From: Durusdinium trenchii
Taxonomy: Eukaryota; Sar; Dinophyceae; Suessiales; Symbiodiniaceae
Reading direction: 5' to 3'
Assembly: GCA_963970005.1 (NCBI GenBank)
Contig: CAXAMN010023695.1
Location: 477,082-541,081, forward strand
Length of the DNA: 64,000 nucleotides
Positions 1-9,880 of the stretch are shown piece by piece. A model generated the notes under the pieces. It was not told the origin of the DNA. It worked only from the letters and a program-made list of their open reading frames with translations, and did not search any database. Both the position numbers and the translations under genes were made by a program. Each line of letters starts with the position of its first letter. The first letter of the stretch is position 1.

Positions 1-52
1 GGACTTGTCCAAAGAAAGGCATGGTCATTCGAGGGCTCAGGCAGAACTGCAA
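1..52 (+). repeat. direct duplication, copy 1 (partner 568-619)
   Basis: The first 52 bases recur at 568-619 with about four or five substitutions. Synonymous positions match too, so the copy is recent. It lies inside two neighbouring coiled-coil exons in the same frame and orientation. Confidence 0.85.
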
Positions 53-145
53 GTGGGCCAAGATCGAATCAAAGAATTGGAGGAACAGCTGAGCCTTCTG
101 CAAAGAGACTACGATGAAAGGTTCCAGACCTTTGATTCTCAGAAG
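2..145 (+). CDS. coiled-coil protein, internal exon (gene A)
   Basis: The reading frame starting at base 2 encodes 48 residues of heptad-rich sequence (KELEEQLSLLQRDYDERF), typical of a coiled coil, and ends in lysine just before GTGCGG, a plausible GT donor. The exon is cut by the left window edge. It begins with a segment copied almost exactly at 568-619. This is the first visible exon of a + strand gene that appears to run to about 5.2 kb. The family is not recognised beyond coiled coil. Confidence 0.6.
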
Positions 146-480
146 GTGCGGAAGTGTTCAAGTTTAATGCTCTAAGTCTCATTCGCATGTGCGATGCATG
201 TGATTGAGTGTTCATGTTTTGAAGCACAGGGGCGCTTTACGACCAAACTGTGGCTGACACATGCAATGTACGAGACCATAAGTGCAACTGACTTACCAAT
301 CAAGAAGTGCAATTCTGTCAGGAACCATTTATATAAACACATCAACGCTCTGTTTGCGTTTAGTAGCTTACTGGAGACAGGTGCAACAGCCAACAGTCAC
401 CTTGTGGACCTCTCTTCCTTTGTGTGTAGCTTCCATGATCGAAACTTGCAGGTTGTTGCTCATGACTCGTGACCTTATCA
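146..480 (+). other. intron of gene A
   Basis: The stretch starts GTGCGG and ends ATCAG immediately before the next open exon. No coding signal is seen in it. Confidence 0.5.
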
Positions 481-621
481 GGTGGAAGCTTTGGCCGGTC
501 CAGCAGTATCCATGGAGCAGCAGCAAAAGATGATTGACTTGGAGGTGGAAAACTCACGGCTGCAAGAGGACTTGTCCAAAGAAAGGCATGGTCATTCGAT
601 CGCTCAGGCAGAGCTGCAGGC
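481..621 (+). CDS. coiled-coil exon with duplicated segment (gene A)
   Basis: The exon opens after an AG acceptor and encodes VEALAGPAVSMEQQQKMIDL followed by a charged coiled-coil stretch. Its second half (568-619) repeats the start of the first exon at the nucleotide level. The frame stays open to 691, but similarity to the first copy stops near 620, where CAG|GCC would be a GC-type donor, so the end is uncertain by tens of bases. Confidence 0.55.
568..619 (+). repeat. direct duplication, copy 2 (partner 1-52)
   Basis: Second copy of the 52-base segment. Downstream of it the two exons diverge completely, which fits duplication of a partial exon. Confidence 0.85.
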
Positions 622-996
622 CGGCACTGACCAATCACAAGGTGACCAAAGGGGTCGATTAAGACTGCCCCATGTGTGTTCAGGTTATTGAGCAAATGCA
701 TGCTAGAAAATCTAGAAAGCATGTCATGAGTTTAGTTTTTGGAGGCTTTGAACTTTGAACGTTTCGGCCCTTCGGTTTGACCACACTTTGAGAGGCTCGA
801 ATCGAGCAGTTGATGTTGGAGATGCTGCAACTGTTTCTTGGCAAAACAGATGTTCAGATGTTCATTGATGCTGGTGATGGCACCCGACACCTGTGGCCTT
901 TCTCGAAGAACCGCTTGAATGGCCGAGGCGCCAGGTTCGAAGCTCAGTGCGTGTCGGGCCGCTCGGGCCTTGGGGACGTGACCACATTTGACTGAG

Positions 997-1240
997 GAGC
1001 GTGTGGCGGAGCAGTTGGTCGACAGGGCCATGGAGGATGCCAAGGAGCCAAGTTGGGCCAATTGCAGAGTTCAACGAAACCAGAAGAACAAAAGCGGAAA
1101 TGGTGAGTGTCTTTTGGACACCGTTGCTGTGCTGTTTCATTCCTGAGACGTCATCCATTCATGTGGCTGGAAGCAGCATGTGTCCAAACTCCGCTTGTTG
1201 CAGGATGAGCTCAAACACCAGGCGAATAGAGTTGATCTTT
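997..1240 (+). CDS. short coiled-coil exons (gene A, tentative)
   Basis: Three short open pieces follow AG acceptors. The first, from 997, encodes ERVAEQLVDRAMEDAK. A second ends before GTGAGT at about 1100 and encodes NETRRTKAEM. A third, from about 1204, encodes DELKHQANRVDLSAAV. All are charged and helical like the flanking exons. The order and ends are my reconstruction, and any one piece could be spurious. Confidence 0.3.
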
Positions 1241-2384
1241 CTGCGGCTGTGGGCTAGAGGGCCACACTTGGTTGTTTTGGCTGGCACAAGAATCAAGTGA
1301 CGGAAAAGGCTAGCTGAGAGTCTCGGCCAAACGGACACTTCACCAAAATCGGATCGGTGCCCTCCTCCTGCTGAGTTCTTCTTTGCGTTAGCGAGGCCAT
1401 CCAGATGAATGGCAGCCCAAAGGCGCATGACTGGAGATGGCTTGAAGAACCCTTTTAGTTGCATTTGCACTAGCAAGGACGCTACTAGGGGCTCCAGGCC
1501 TTACTGCTAGGAGCAAGGACGCTACTGGGGGCTCCTGGCATCGCTACTAGGAGCAAGGACGCTACCAGGTACATTTGCAGTGGTTTTCAACACTCGTGTT
1601 GCAGAAGCTTGGTGAGCACAGAGTCGGTGAAGCACAGGTTGGCTGTCTGTCGGACGTGCCGCATCTTGGCATGGCAAGACGCATCCCCTTTTGATTTATT
1701 TTGCAGGTGCAAGGCCCAAGAATCAATGATAATCAATGCAAGAGTTCACGCGCGTGATCCTTTGAGCTTGAGGGTTGTGAACTTTGTGGGTAAGCTTCCA
1801 GCACGGCTCAATGATTTGAACAACTCAGAGAACTGGAAGGTTTTCATGTGGACTTGACACAACACACAGGAAAGCTTCGAGTTGCACAAGCTCTCCGAGC
1901 AAAGCCAAGCCAGAGCTTGCAGAGTTTCTTTTCTGACGTTCTTTATCTTTTTTGCAGGCTTGGAGGCGTGTGGTCGTGATGCAGCGTTCCTCTTGTGCAG
2001 CGTTCCTCTTGTGCCAAATCACTTAGGTTGCTTGCAGTCGTTTCCCAGCTGCATTGGTGACTTCATGAGTTGAATGTTCTTCGTCCCTGTACTCCGACCC
2101 ATCTCATAGTGACATAGTGCAAGCGTGTTAAGGACAGCCCGGGCATTTACGCCTCTCAGCTCGTGTATTGCTGACGATTCCGTGGGCGCATTTGGGCCGG
2201 ACAGTTGGTCAGCTAGACACTGAGGTGGTGTCCCAACTCGTGAGCTTGACGGTTGGCCCTGAGAAAGGCTCACCGAAGTTGCAAATGATCAGCGTGAGGG
2301 CCTCTGTTTTGGGAATTTGGTCGAAAAAAGATGGGCGGTTTGGCTCGGGGTTTCCTGGACCTTGGGTATTGGGGGCTTCTACAA
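1241..2384 (+). other. non-coding stretch with dispersed repeat
   Basis: No convincing exon is seen apart from a weak open stretch near 2220-2290 (EVVSQLVSLTVGPEKG) that could belong to gene A. A dispersed repeat lies at 1480-1568. Confidence 0.4.
1480..1568 (+). repeat. CTACTAG-type dispersed repeat
   Basis: Tandem, imperfect copies of GAGCAAGGACGCTACTAG and GGGGCTCCTGGC. Related copies occur at 4990-5076, 15505-15556, 33472-33580 (opposite orientation), 53205-53250 and 54105-54170 (opposite orientation). No open reading frame or terminal structure is apparent, so this is a short interspersed or minisatellite-like family. Confidence 0.8.
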
Positions 2385-2650
2385 CGCAACTCTATGTCAA
2401 GGTCGGCACCACTGTGCAGGTCCTAGAGGTGCTCCACAGGCAGGGGCGATTGGTCGTTCTCTTTCTTGTTCATTTGGGCCTGGCCAGGCCAGAAGATCGG
2501 AGAGTGCGTGGTAGGTCGGGTGCTGAGCGTCTCATGGCTGAGATCGGGTGTGTCGGGTGATGTGTTGGGTGTTTGCAGGATTGAGGAGCCGGCCGGGTGG
2601 ATCTCCATTGTGAGCACGGAGGATGTGGGGGTACTTCCTGACAGACAAGC
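2385..2650 (+). CDS. SH3-like GWIS module split by an intron (gene A)
   Basis: Two pieces make one copy of a small beta-type module. 2391-2450 encodes VGTTVQVLEVLHRQG, and from 2579, after GTTTGCAG, the frame encodes IEEPAGWISIVSTEDV. The same order of motifs (VxVLEVxxxQ, then PAGWIS) is found uninterrupted at 3050-3230. The intron donor is unclear; a GC donor near 2448 would keep frame. In sequence character it resembles SH3-like folds, but I do not recognise a named family. Confidence 0.5.
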
Positions 2651-2776
2651 TGAGTGTCTCATGGAAGTTTCATCCCTTTCACACCTGCAAAGGTGGACCC
2701 CCCAGAAAGCACTTGGCAGGATTCCAACCGCTGGGCTGGCCGTGATCTTCAACGGAGCAATTCTTGGGCCTGCATG

Positions 2777-3252
2777 CGCTTGGAGCAGCTGCAGCGCCTC
2801 CAACGAGAACTGGAAGTCTTGGAAGCCTCGAAGCTGGAAGCCGCCGAGGCTGCCGGAGCTGCACAGCAGAGCTGTGATTTGGAGCTCTCCCAGAGCCGGC
2901 AACAGCTGGAAGCTGCGCGGGCGGAGGCAGCCGAGGATCTGGGACGCCGGGAGCGGGAGTTGCATGAGCTAAGGGAAAGACTCCGGAGCTTGGAGCTGCA
3001 ATTGCACCAGGCGCAGCTGCAATGTGATGGCCCCGGGGTCTACATCTTGGCCGGTGAGGTGGATGTCACCGAGGCTGTGGGGCGAGGATCTACCAAGGTG
3101 GGTCGGCTACAGCCCGGGCAGGAAGTGCATGTGTTGGAGGTGGTGCAGAAGGAGCAGGATCGACGGGTCCGCGCTCGGATCCAGCAGCCTGCTGGGTGGA
3201 TCTCACTGCTCGACACCTCCGAAGGGCACCGCTGGGCCCATCGGCAGCTGGC
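2777..3252 (+). CDS. coiled coil plus SH3-like GWIS module (gene A)
   Basis: The longest exon of gene A. It first encodes about 80 residues of strong coiled coil (RLEQLQRLQRELEVLEASKL and onward, rich in E, L, R, A), then a module with EVHVLEVVQKEQDRRVRARI and PAGWISLLDTSEGHRWA. This is the second GWIS copy in the gene, so the protein alternates coils with small SH3-like units, an architecture suggesting a structural or scaffold protein. The frame remains open to 3307. The end near 3250 is assumed because downstream residues lose the module's character. Confidence 0.6.
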
Positions 3253-3383
3253 AGCAACGAATGAATGGATTAGCCACTTGGAATGCCCTTTCAATGTCTT
3301 TGTGTAGCTAGGGCCAACTGGGCTCTCACAAGGCCAACTGGGTGAGGTGTAGAGTGTAGGGACCAATTTTTCACCAGGCTTGG

Positions 3384-3404
3384 GACACACACACACACAC
3401 ACAG
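3384..3404. repeat. (AC)n microsatellite
   Basis: About ten AC units in the intron upstream of the 3481 exon. Confidence 0.9.
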
Positions 3405-3480
3405 ACAAAGGCACTGTAAGGCCTTGCTCTGTGTCTCAGTCATACCTTTTGGTCCGAATCAGACGTCGACCGTCACTGCA

Positions 3481-3540
3481 GGTGAGCTGAGCTCCGGTGG
3501 AGAGCTCGAGTTAAAGGCGCGCCTCGCGGCCCTCGAGGCA
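3481..3540 (+). CDS. small coiled-coil exon (gene A)
   Basis: After CTGCAG at 3475-3480 the frame encodes GGELELKARLAALEA and stops being helical at GGCAGGTGCG. It is 60 bases long. Charged heptads match the other gene A exons. Confidence 0.5.
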
Positions 3541-4449
3541 GGTGCGACCGCCACACCACATTCACCACTCACAGGGCCGAGAACACTGCCGCAGACCCCG
3601 TGGTGTGTAGTGTTTGCAGGCAGGTGAGTGAATCAGTTCTTTGTTGTTGGTACACTTGATGGCTTCATGTCATGTGTTAGATGGTAGGTCTGATTGATGA
3701 TTTCATTAAAAGACAGGCTCAAACCACTCTCTGTCCCTCTCTGTCTCTCTCTCTCTCCCTCCCTTTCTGGGTGGTGTTCCACTTCTGGCTGCGGAGGTGG
3801 AGCGGTCCAGACAGTGGTTTTGACTGAAGGGGCCCTGCTTCGGACGAAACATGGTCTTCAGGACGGGTGATATGAATCGATATGACCTGTCCAAGCCGTC
3901 TTAGAGTTGAGGGACACCGGTCTTTGATATCGAAGTCTGGTGGTGTCCGGGGAATCTCCTCTCTCCCTCTCTCTCATTTCTATTTTTCCGGCTTCTCGGG
4001 CCAACAGATTCGGTAGGGGATGGAGAAGCTTTTACCATATGACTATATGACTATATGCCCTTGTTCCTCACTGTATGGTTTGAGAAACCACCAAGCTTCT
4101 AAGTGATCGAGCTGGGACTTGTCTCTGTCGCGTTTTGCGCCTGTATCAAGATGATGGGCGACACGAAATGCAACATTGGGCAGACATTCAAGAAGTTGCC
4201 GTCAAGAATGCACGAACATGCTCCACGCAATGCCACGCAAATTGCAACACAAGAATCACACAATTAGACGGTATTTCTGTGTATCCTACCGAATCAGGTC
4301 CAGTGCATCCCAGCTACACCTGAAGGGGTGGCTTGAAGTTCGAAGCCCAAAGCCAATCAGTTGCGAGCGTGGTCAGAAGCGCTGGACCACCGTTAGATCC
4401 CGCTCTGCCATGCTCTGCTCCGCCACGCCCTGGCGCGACGCGGACTTGC
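3541..4449 (+). other. no gene seen
   Basis: Intronic or intergenic sequence with CT-rich simple tracts at 3728-3768 and 3960-3975 and no supported exon. Confidence 0.4.
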
Positions 4450-4551
4450 CGGCCGCGGCGGAGGGTGCGGAGGCCCCGGTGGTGCCGTGGCCCGAGGAGG
4501 AGCTGCAACGGCGGGTGGAGGAGTGCGTCTCGGAGCGGCTGAGGCAGGGAT
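4450..4551 (+). CDS. GC-rich coiled-coil exon (gene A)
   Basis: Encodes VVPWPEEELQRRVEECVSER followed by LRQ, then GGATGA. GC content rises sharply, as in other coding stretches here. The acceptor is not certain. Confidence 0.45.
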
Positions 4552-4736
4552 GAAGGGTGAGTTGGGTGTTTTCGTGAGGTTCATGATGCTTTTCATGCCT
4601 CTAGGATTGGAAGTGATTCGGGTCCCATCAAGTATGTAAGAGAGGACAGGCTTGTGCTGGGCTCATGGCTAAGCACCAAGCAGCCGAACTTAGTCACATG
4701 GACCGCCCCTGCAGCAAAGCCATGTTTGCTGGCCAG

Positions 4737-4801
4737 GGATCTAGAACAGCGGCTGGCTTTGTTGGAGCAAGATGCAAGGACCAAGGATGCCCGAGTGGAA
4801 G
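4737..4801 (+). CDS. small coiled-coil exon (gene A)
   Basis: Flanked by GGCCAG and GTGGGG, it encodes DLEQRLALLEQDARTKDARV. It is 65 bases and consistent with a coiled-coil heptad pattern. It may be among the last exons of gene A; a further weak candidate lies at 5105-5195. Confidence 0.5.
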
Positions 4802-4989
4802 GTGGGGGTGTTGGAATCTCTTTGACTCTTACGCATCGAAATGCTGTGGAAGGACTGTAATGGCCTAACTGACCAAGCTGAACTCCACCATGTACCAATG
4901 GTATGGCTGTAGCCGTGTGCTCTCTCTAGTCCCGCCTGGCATGTGACACCAGTGATTGGAGGGGACCACATGCGAACACTCAAATAGAA

Positions 4990-5076
4990 ACAATAAGCTA
5001 CTAGGAACAAGTGCATCGCTACTAGCAACAAGTGCCTTACTAATAGTAACAAGAAGCTAGTAGAAACAAGTTTTGT
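4990..5076 (+). repeat. CTACTAG-type dispersed repeat, diverged
   Basis: Several imperfect units of the form GCTACTAGGAACAAGTG, related to the repeat at 1480. Confidence 0.65.
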
Positions 5077-5404
5077 TCGTAGCGTCAGACGGCAAGACCT
5101 CAGGCGAGCTGAGGAGTTCCGTGCTGCGGGCTTCGGAAGCCTTTCTGTCGGTGCAGCCGCCTCCTCCAGCTATGCAGCTGCAATGTGTGGGAAGTCGGTA
5201 CCACATGGGATATGCAGATCATTGGATAGACAGATTCATTAGACAAGAATGAGACTTCCAACGGCAGGTTCAGCTGCTGTATATAATTGCTCATTGTTTG
5301 TTGGCCAAGCCATTGATTTTACAGCAATTTACTTTCAATAGTGCACTAGAAGTGGTTATATAGTCCGTTGGTGTGGCAAAATCTTCCAGACCTGCCGTAG
5401 CTCC

Positions 5405-5707
5405 ATGCTGCCAAGCAAGGTGCCTCGCTTGCCTTTCAGTCGGCATGAGCAGCTTGAACTCTCCACGGCACCAGAGAAGACTGTGGACGAGAAGGGATGC
5501 GCAGCTGAGTACAGGTTTGAAGCCTGCGTGTGGGATTCCAGTGTGCTGGTGGGCCTTGGGGTTCTGTCATGGCAGGAGAGCCTTTCAGTGGTGCTGTGTG
5601 GACTTTGGTCGGTGTTGGTGGAGGGCTTTTTCGTACTCATCCTGTGCGACAACATGACGGACACCGTCTTTGAGGATTCCCTGGCGCAGGAGATGAAGGA
5701 GTGGCGG
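5405..5707 (+). CDS. gene B exon 1: N-terminal membrane segment
   Basis: Encodes SVLVGLGVLSWQESLSVVLC and a following hydrophobic run, then a charged tail ending KEWR before GTGCAG. ATG 5405 gives an N-terminus MLPSKVPRLPF; alternatively an AG acceptor at 5438-5439 makes this an internal exon starting with a phase-2 codon. I cannot decide between these. Confidence 0.6.
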
Positions 5708-8700
5708 GTGCAGTTTGGTTTGCGCCTTAGTAACGTAGCCTGTAAGAAGCCAAGATGCAACAAGAGTTGGAAAGACCTCTCGCCTCTCAAACTGTCCAAA
5801 GGCAAAACGACTTCTTCACACTCTCATCAAAACTCTTGGCTCAAATCCCGAAGAGAGAGAGAGAGAGAGAGATAGATATATAGATATTTACATATAATCT
5901 TGGGGGGTTGGGAAGCGACCAACCCCCGGTAAGCTGCTAAGAGTCTTGAGGTGGTCCTTGTTGCTGATTGATATCTTCGTGTGTTGTGCTTGTGCTGAGG
6001 TCAGAACCTCAACTATGTCGATGCCGCGACCGGGCAGCCGCTGATCATGGGCGTTTGTTCGATGTCCAACTCCTTGTTGAATGGGGTTGTCCAGGCAGAG
6101 ATCTACGAGACCATGTTCAAGTATGGCATCCGAGAAGCGGGCAATGAGGACCTCAGGTGCATTGGAAGGAGACACACACACACAATATATATATATATAT
6201 GTTTAGGATTGTTTAACTATTCTAGGTGCAGCGGTAGTGTGGTTTTGGGGCATTTTCCATTTCTCGTTTGAGAGAGGGACACACAGCGGAGGTGGCCGCT
6301 GCTCCCTGTGGGTGCCTGGCTTGCATTGATTGCCCTGCTGGTCTGGATTTTCACAGTGATCAAGGACATCCTGGTGCACGGAAGCATCAAATCAAACCAA
6401 GACTTAGCTTAGCATTTGTCAGGCCGTAAGGATGTATCCAAAACCTTTCGTGTTGCCCTAGTTGCCATGGGCCATGGACAAGATCCATCCTTTCAAATCC
6501 TTTCAGTGATAGCTGTGAACGACATGTGTGTCACACCTCACGTGTATGTACAGTAATCAAAGCACATGTGTATTTCCACACGCGCACGCTGGCCGATATA
6601 CAGATTGTTTGTGTGGTGCGTGCGTTTGTAACTTTCATCCGAAGTTCCACCGTTCTATCGAGTCGACGCCGCAGCGCCGTTGGGAGGACATGCTTTGCGC
6701 CTTCAGCTTTGGCATCGCTTTGACTTCCTTGCCGAGTGGGGACACGACACATCGCTCCGGCCAGACTCTGCTGTCCGGCGTGAGCCGCTTGCGGATGCTC
6801 CTGCTCTTCGTGTTGAACATTTTACCACGCTTGTGCATTGCCCTTGTGAGATCCTTACCATCGATGTTGGTTGTGCCTAGTTGAAGTCATTTGTGGCTGC
6901 TGGATAGAGTGTTTGGAATGAGATTCACCTTTCATGCCTTGTATTCAGGTTCTTGGAATCATTGGGGTGCACTTTCTGGCGAGCACCACTTCTGTATCGG
7001 ACCTCATCCTGAAGCCTGGCATTGCTTCTTTCAATTCCTAGAATTCCTTCCATTTTTTAATAAGAACACTTCTTTTCCCGTTGTGCTCGGCGCTCTTCTT
7101 CACCTTCTTTCCAAGGAACGCCGTGGCTTTGGAAGTCGTCCTATGCATCGACGATCTTTTCTTTGCGGTGCTCGTGCCGCGGCGCGTGCATGAGACGGTC
7201 AAGTCGCTCAAGCCTCTTCCGGCGCCTTGGAACGGTGGTGGGTGGATACGGCCTGGGGAAACGACCATGCGTGTCAGAACGGTTGGGCACTGGACGAGGA
7301 GAATGTGAAGGTTGTTCGAAGTGGTTGGAAGGAAGAACTTCTTGTCCTGTTACTGTTTGTCACGCACCTTTCGCCGCAAACTCCGAGGTCACCCTGCGGA
7401 CGCCCTTCCTGCACGCCCGGCAGGGCTTGATCTTCATGCTCTCTTTGGCCAGCTTGGCGGCTGCGCATGTGGTGTATTTGCAGCCGGTGGTCGACAATAT
7501 GCAGATGACAGCGGACGCCCTGTGCGCGGGAGTCACCAACTTCACTACGTTTCAGGATGCCGCAGGCTTGGTCTTCCTGTTGGATGGTCCAGCTCCCCCT
7601 GCCGATGACCACAGCAGCTATGCGTACCGTGCTGTGCTGCAAGCGACTGGCCTTGAGGAAGTTCATCCTGAGCCCTTGGCTGCTCGGGTGCAGAATGCCG
7701 CACTTCGGGGCTTGGCGATGCAGCTGAAGTCGATGACCTTCGAGGAGCGCAACGAGTTTTGGCCATTGTGCAGGGACATGGACAGCGAGGTCTATGAGGG
7801 ATTTGGCTTGATGCACATGAGGTCAGCCACTGCAGAGAACCTGAACAGACTATTTCCTGATGCCGACCTGGCCGGCCTTGAAAGAAGCTGCTGGTCTTTC
7901 AGACGCTCTGCTGCATTGATGGTCGTTCAAATATCTCCCGCATTCTTGCTGAGATTGCCAGAGCAAGTTGCATGCTCAGGGATGATCTTGTCATTCAGGG
8001 TGCATGTCGGAACGTTCACCGTTGAAGATGCAGCACTCTTCCGCCATAGGTTTCAGCATAAACTGCCTCATCCATACGACCCTGAAGGAAACTATTGCTT
8101 CAATGGCACTTTACCCTTGCAGAGCCTTTGGCATTTGCGAGCCCTGTGCCCGGTGACCTGTGGCTGTGCCAGCTTGGAGGGAAGCTTCGTTGCAAATCTT
8201 CCTTCCTTTGGCTGCCCCCAGGTCGCGACCACGATCTTCGAGTCGCTCAGTGTTTCATCCACCTCAACTACCAGAGTCCTGAAAACATTGGTATAGCTGC
8301 CCGAGAACCCTTTTTGCAACGGATAAAGGGGAAGGGAAGATGCACGAATTCCTAACTCAAGGAAAATGCCGAAGCCTGGCCTCAGGAACCTCCCTTCAGT
8401 ACTCGGTAACTGTCCATACCGTGCCGCCCACAAGAAGGGCCTTGCGATGCCATGGCCCCTGTCAGGTTTGCAAGTCTGTGTTCCAACGGTCTGTGGCAAA
8501 CCTCACCTGTGCCGACCGAGATGGAGAGGAGCAGCCTCCTGACATACTCATGCTTTTGCACCCCACATGTGGTCCCCAAGTCATCGGAGGTTCTGGCCAC
8601 TTGTGATTGAAACTTGTGACCCGGTAGTTGTTTGTTGGCCTAACGAGTCGAGGGGGAAAAGGCCTCGTGCGACAGTGTCGTTTCAGCAGCCCCTTCGCCC

Positions 8701-9151
8701 CTTCAGGATTCCATCTTCAAGAGGTACACGAGAGGCTTGGCGCAGCGGAAGGGCTTTGTCGGCAACGTGAGCCGCTGCTCGGACTTCGCAGTGCCGGTGG
8801 TCATCGATGGAAGTCCCTTCAACTTCTGCACGCAGAGCTCCGAGCTTCGAAAGATGGGCTTTCAGTCTGCTGAGCTCCTCAGCTCAGTGCTGAGTGCACC
8901 CGGTGTAGAGCCAAAGTAAGTACATGTGAATCTAGATGCTTGGAGGTATGTATTTGGAATGCAGACGCCCATATCGCTCAACGAATGCCAGCACCAACGA
9001 TCCTACCGCGCTTCCGGTTCTCTCGGTTCTCGCTTTCCCTCCGACCCCGGCCCCCAACCTGTGGTCTCTCGACCGCCTCAGGTTGCTTTGTCCCGAGACC
9101 TGCGCTTGCTCCTCCTCACCGAGCTTGGAGTGTCCGACGTCGTGCCGATGA
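5405..9151 (+). CDS. multi-pass membrane protein with CPxTCxC motifs (gene B, gene outline)
   Basis: Supported exons in order are 5405-5707 (or from 5440), 6005-6156, 6277-6373, 6675-6845, 6949-7013, 7116-7237, 7388 to about 8185, 8707-8915 and 8992-9151. The first five junctions, through 7115, agree in phase; the 7237/7388 junction does not, and sequence is missing between 8185 and 8707, so at least one exon is unresolved at each place. The product has about five or six hydrophobic segments, a motif NYVDAATGQPLIMGVC after the first, and cysteine motifs CPVTCGC and CPETCAC near the C-terminus. It ends at TGA 9149-9151. I recall unnamed proteins of this general kind in dinoflagellates but know no function. 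A plasma-membrane or organelle-membrane protein with a Cys-rich lumenal or extracellular end is the likely picture. Confidence 0.6.
5851..5872. repeat. (GA)n microsatellite
   Basis: Eleven GA units in the first intron of gene B. Confidence 0.9.
6005..6156 (+). CDS. gene B exon 2
   Basis: Starts after GGTCAG and encodes NLNYVDAATGQPLIMGVCSM and a helical stretch ending EAGNEDL, then a GTGCAT donor. Joining to exon 1 is in phase 0 and to exon 3 in phase 2. Confidence 0.65.
6277..6373 (+). CDS. gene B exon 3: transmembrane helix
   Basis: Encodes RRWPLLPVGAWLALIALLVW and IFTVIKDIL, one clear membrane helix. Bounded by an AG acceptor and GTGCAC. One leading base completes the arginine codon from exon 2. 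Confidence 0.65.
6675..6845 (+). CDS. gene B exon 4: transmembrane segments
   Basis: Fifty-seven codons in phase 0 at both ends, starting RRWEDMLCAFSFGIAL and ending with a helix LRMLLLFVLNILPRLCIAL before GTGAGA. Confidence 0.65.
6949..7013 (+). CDS. gene B exon 5: transmembrane helix
   Basis: Encodes VLGIIGVHFLASTTSVSDLI. The exon ends in a two-base partial codon before GCCTGG. Using this GC donor and the acceptor at 7114-7115 rebuilds LILKNAVALEVV without a break. Confidence 0.65.
7116..7237 (+). CDS. gene B exon 6
   Basis: Encodes NAVALEVVLCIDDLFFAVLV followed by PRRVHETVKSLKPLPAPW. The hydrophobic-acidic stretch with CIDDLFF looks like a membrane-adjacent motif. The 3' end at GTGGGT is uncertain because its phase does not fit the next exon. 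Confidence 0.55.
7388..8185 (+). CDS. gene B exon 7: last membrane helix and first Cys motif
   Basis: A long open stretch. It begins VTLRTPFLHARQ, then a helix GLIFMLSLASLAAAHVVYL, then about 200 mostly soluble residues, and a cysteine motif LCPVTCGC preceded by NYCFNGTLPLQSL. Cysteine spacing is reminiscent of ShK-like toxin-fold domains, but only half the cysteines are visible, so I do not call that domain. The frame stays open to 8296. Confidence 0.6.
8707..8915 (+). CDS. gene B exon 8
   Basis: Flanked by CCTTCAG and a perfect GTAAGT donor. Encodes 69 residues including RCSDFAVPVVIDGSPFNFC, with two cysteines, likely part of the Cys-rich C-terminal region. Confidence 0.6.
8992..9151 (+). 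CDS. gene B terminal exon with CPETCAC
   Basis: Starts with the single base needed after exon 8 and ends at TGA. It encodes WSLDRLRLLCPETCACSSSP and ends ECPTSCR. The second CPxTCxC motif mirrors the one in exon 7, which supports placing both in one gene. Confidence 0.6.
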
Positions 9152-9880
9152 AGCGAAGCGGTGGGACACACGGGACTCGGGCGCCAGAAAGCCATGCATG
9201 GGAATTCAGTGTCCATGAAAGGACTGCCTTGGCACAGGGTTCTTGTACTTGGCCAGACCTTGTGCATTGCCCATTGGCTCCACAAAGTGGGGGCCACGGG
9301 TGCTGTCAATGACCGAAGCAGAAGCTTCAGCTTCTTTGAAAGCCAATGGGCGAGAATCTCCCCGTTGTTGGGCTCCTGTGAGCTGAATATGGTGTGAAGC
9401 AGGGAGGCACTGTTTGATATCCTCAGTTTTTGTACTGAGACGCTACGATTTCTTCAGCCGTCCGCATTCCTGCACTGGCCTTGACCACAAGCCGTGTCCT
9501 GCAGTCCTCCTTGCCAGGCTCATCGGGATTCACTTCTGGCAGAGTTCTGGCCTCAGAGGCTTTTTGTAGAACCTAGGGCCTACAGACAGATAAAGCCTGA
9601 CATGGGCTCTCGGGAAGAAGGTGCTTTTGTGGTCATTTTCCAGTTCAGTGTAGGCCCACTCCTATCTGCCGCACTTTTCTAGGCTGAATGGCAATGCCGC
9701 AGGCTCCGCAGTGACAGGCCTGGCGGCCTGCGCCCATGGGATGGGCCAACCCCAAAAAGAACGCTCAACGTGTGTCACAAACCGTTAGGGGAAGGCGTCT
9801 GTGAGACGACTCGACGAAGCATGCCCGCCAGAGTTCGAGAGAGAGAGGGTGTCACTTTGTGTCGCGACGTCTTTGGTCAG
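9152..9880 (+). other. intergenic, no gene se seen
   Basis: No supported exon lies between the gene B stop and the coiled-coil exons at 9881. Open frames here are short and lack splice-site support. Confidence 0.4.
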
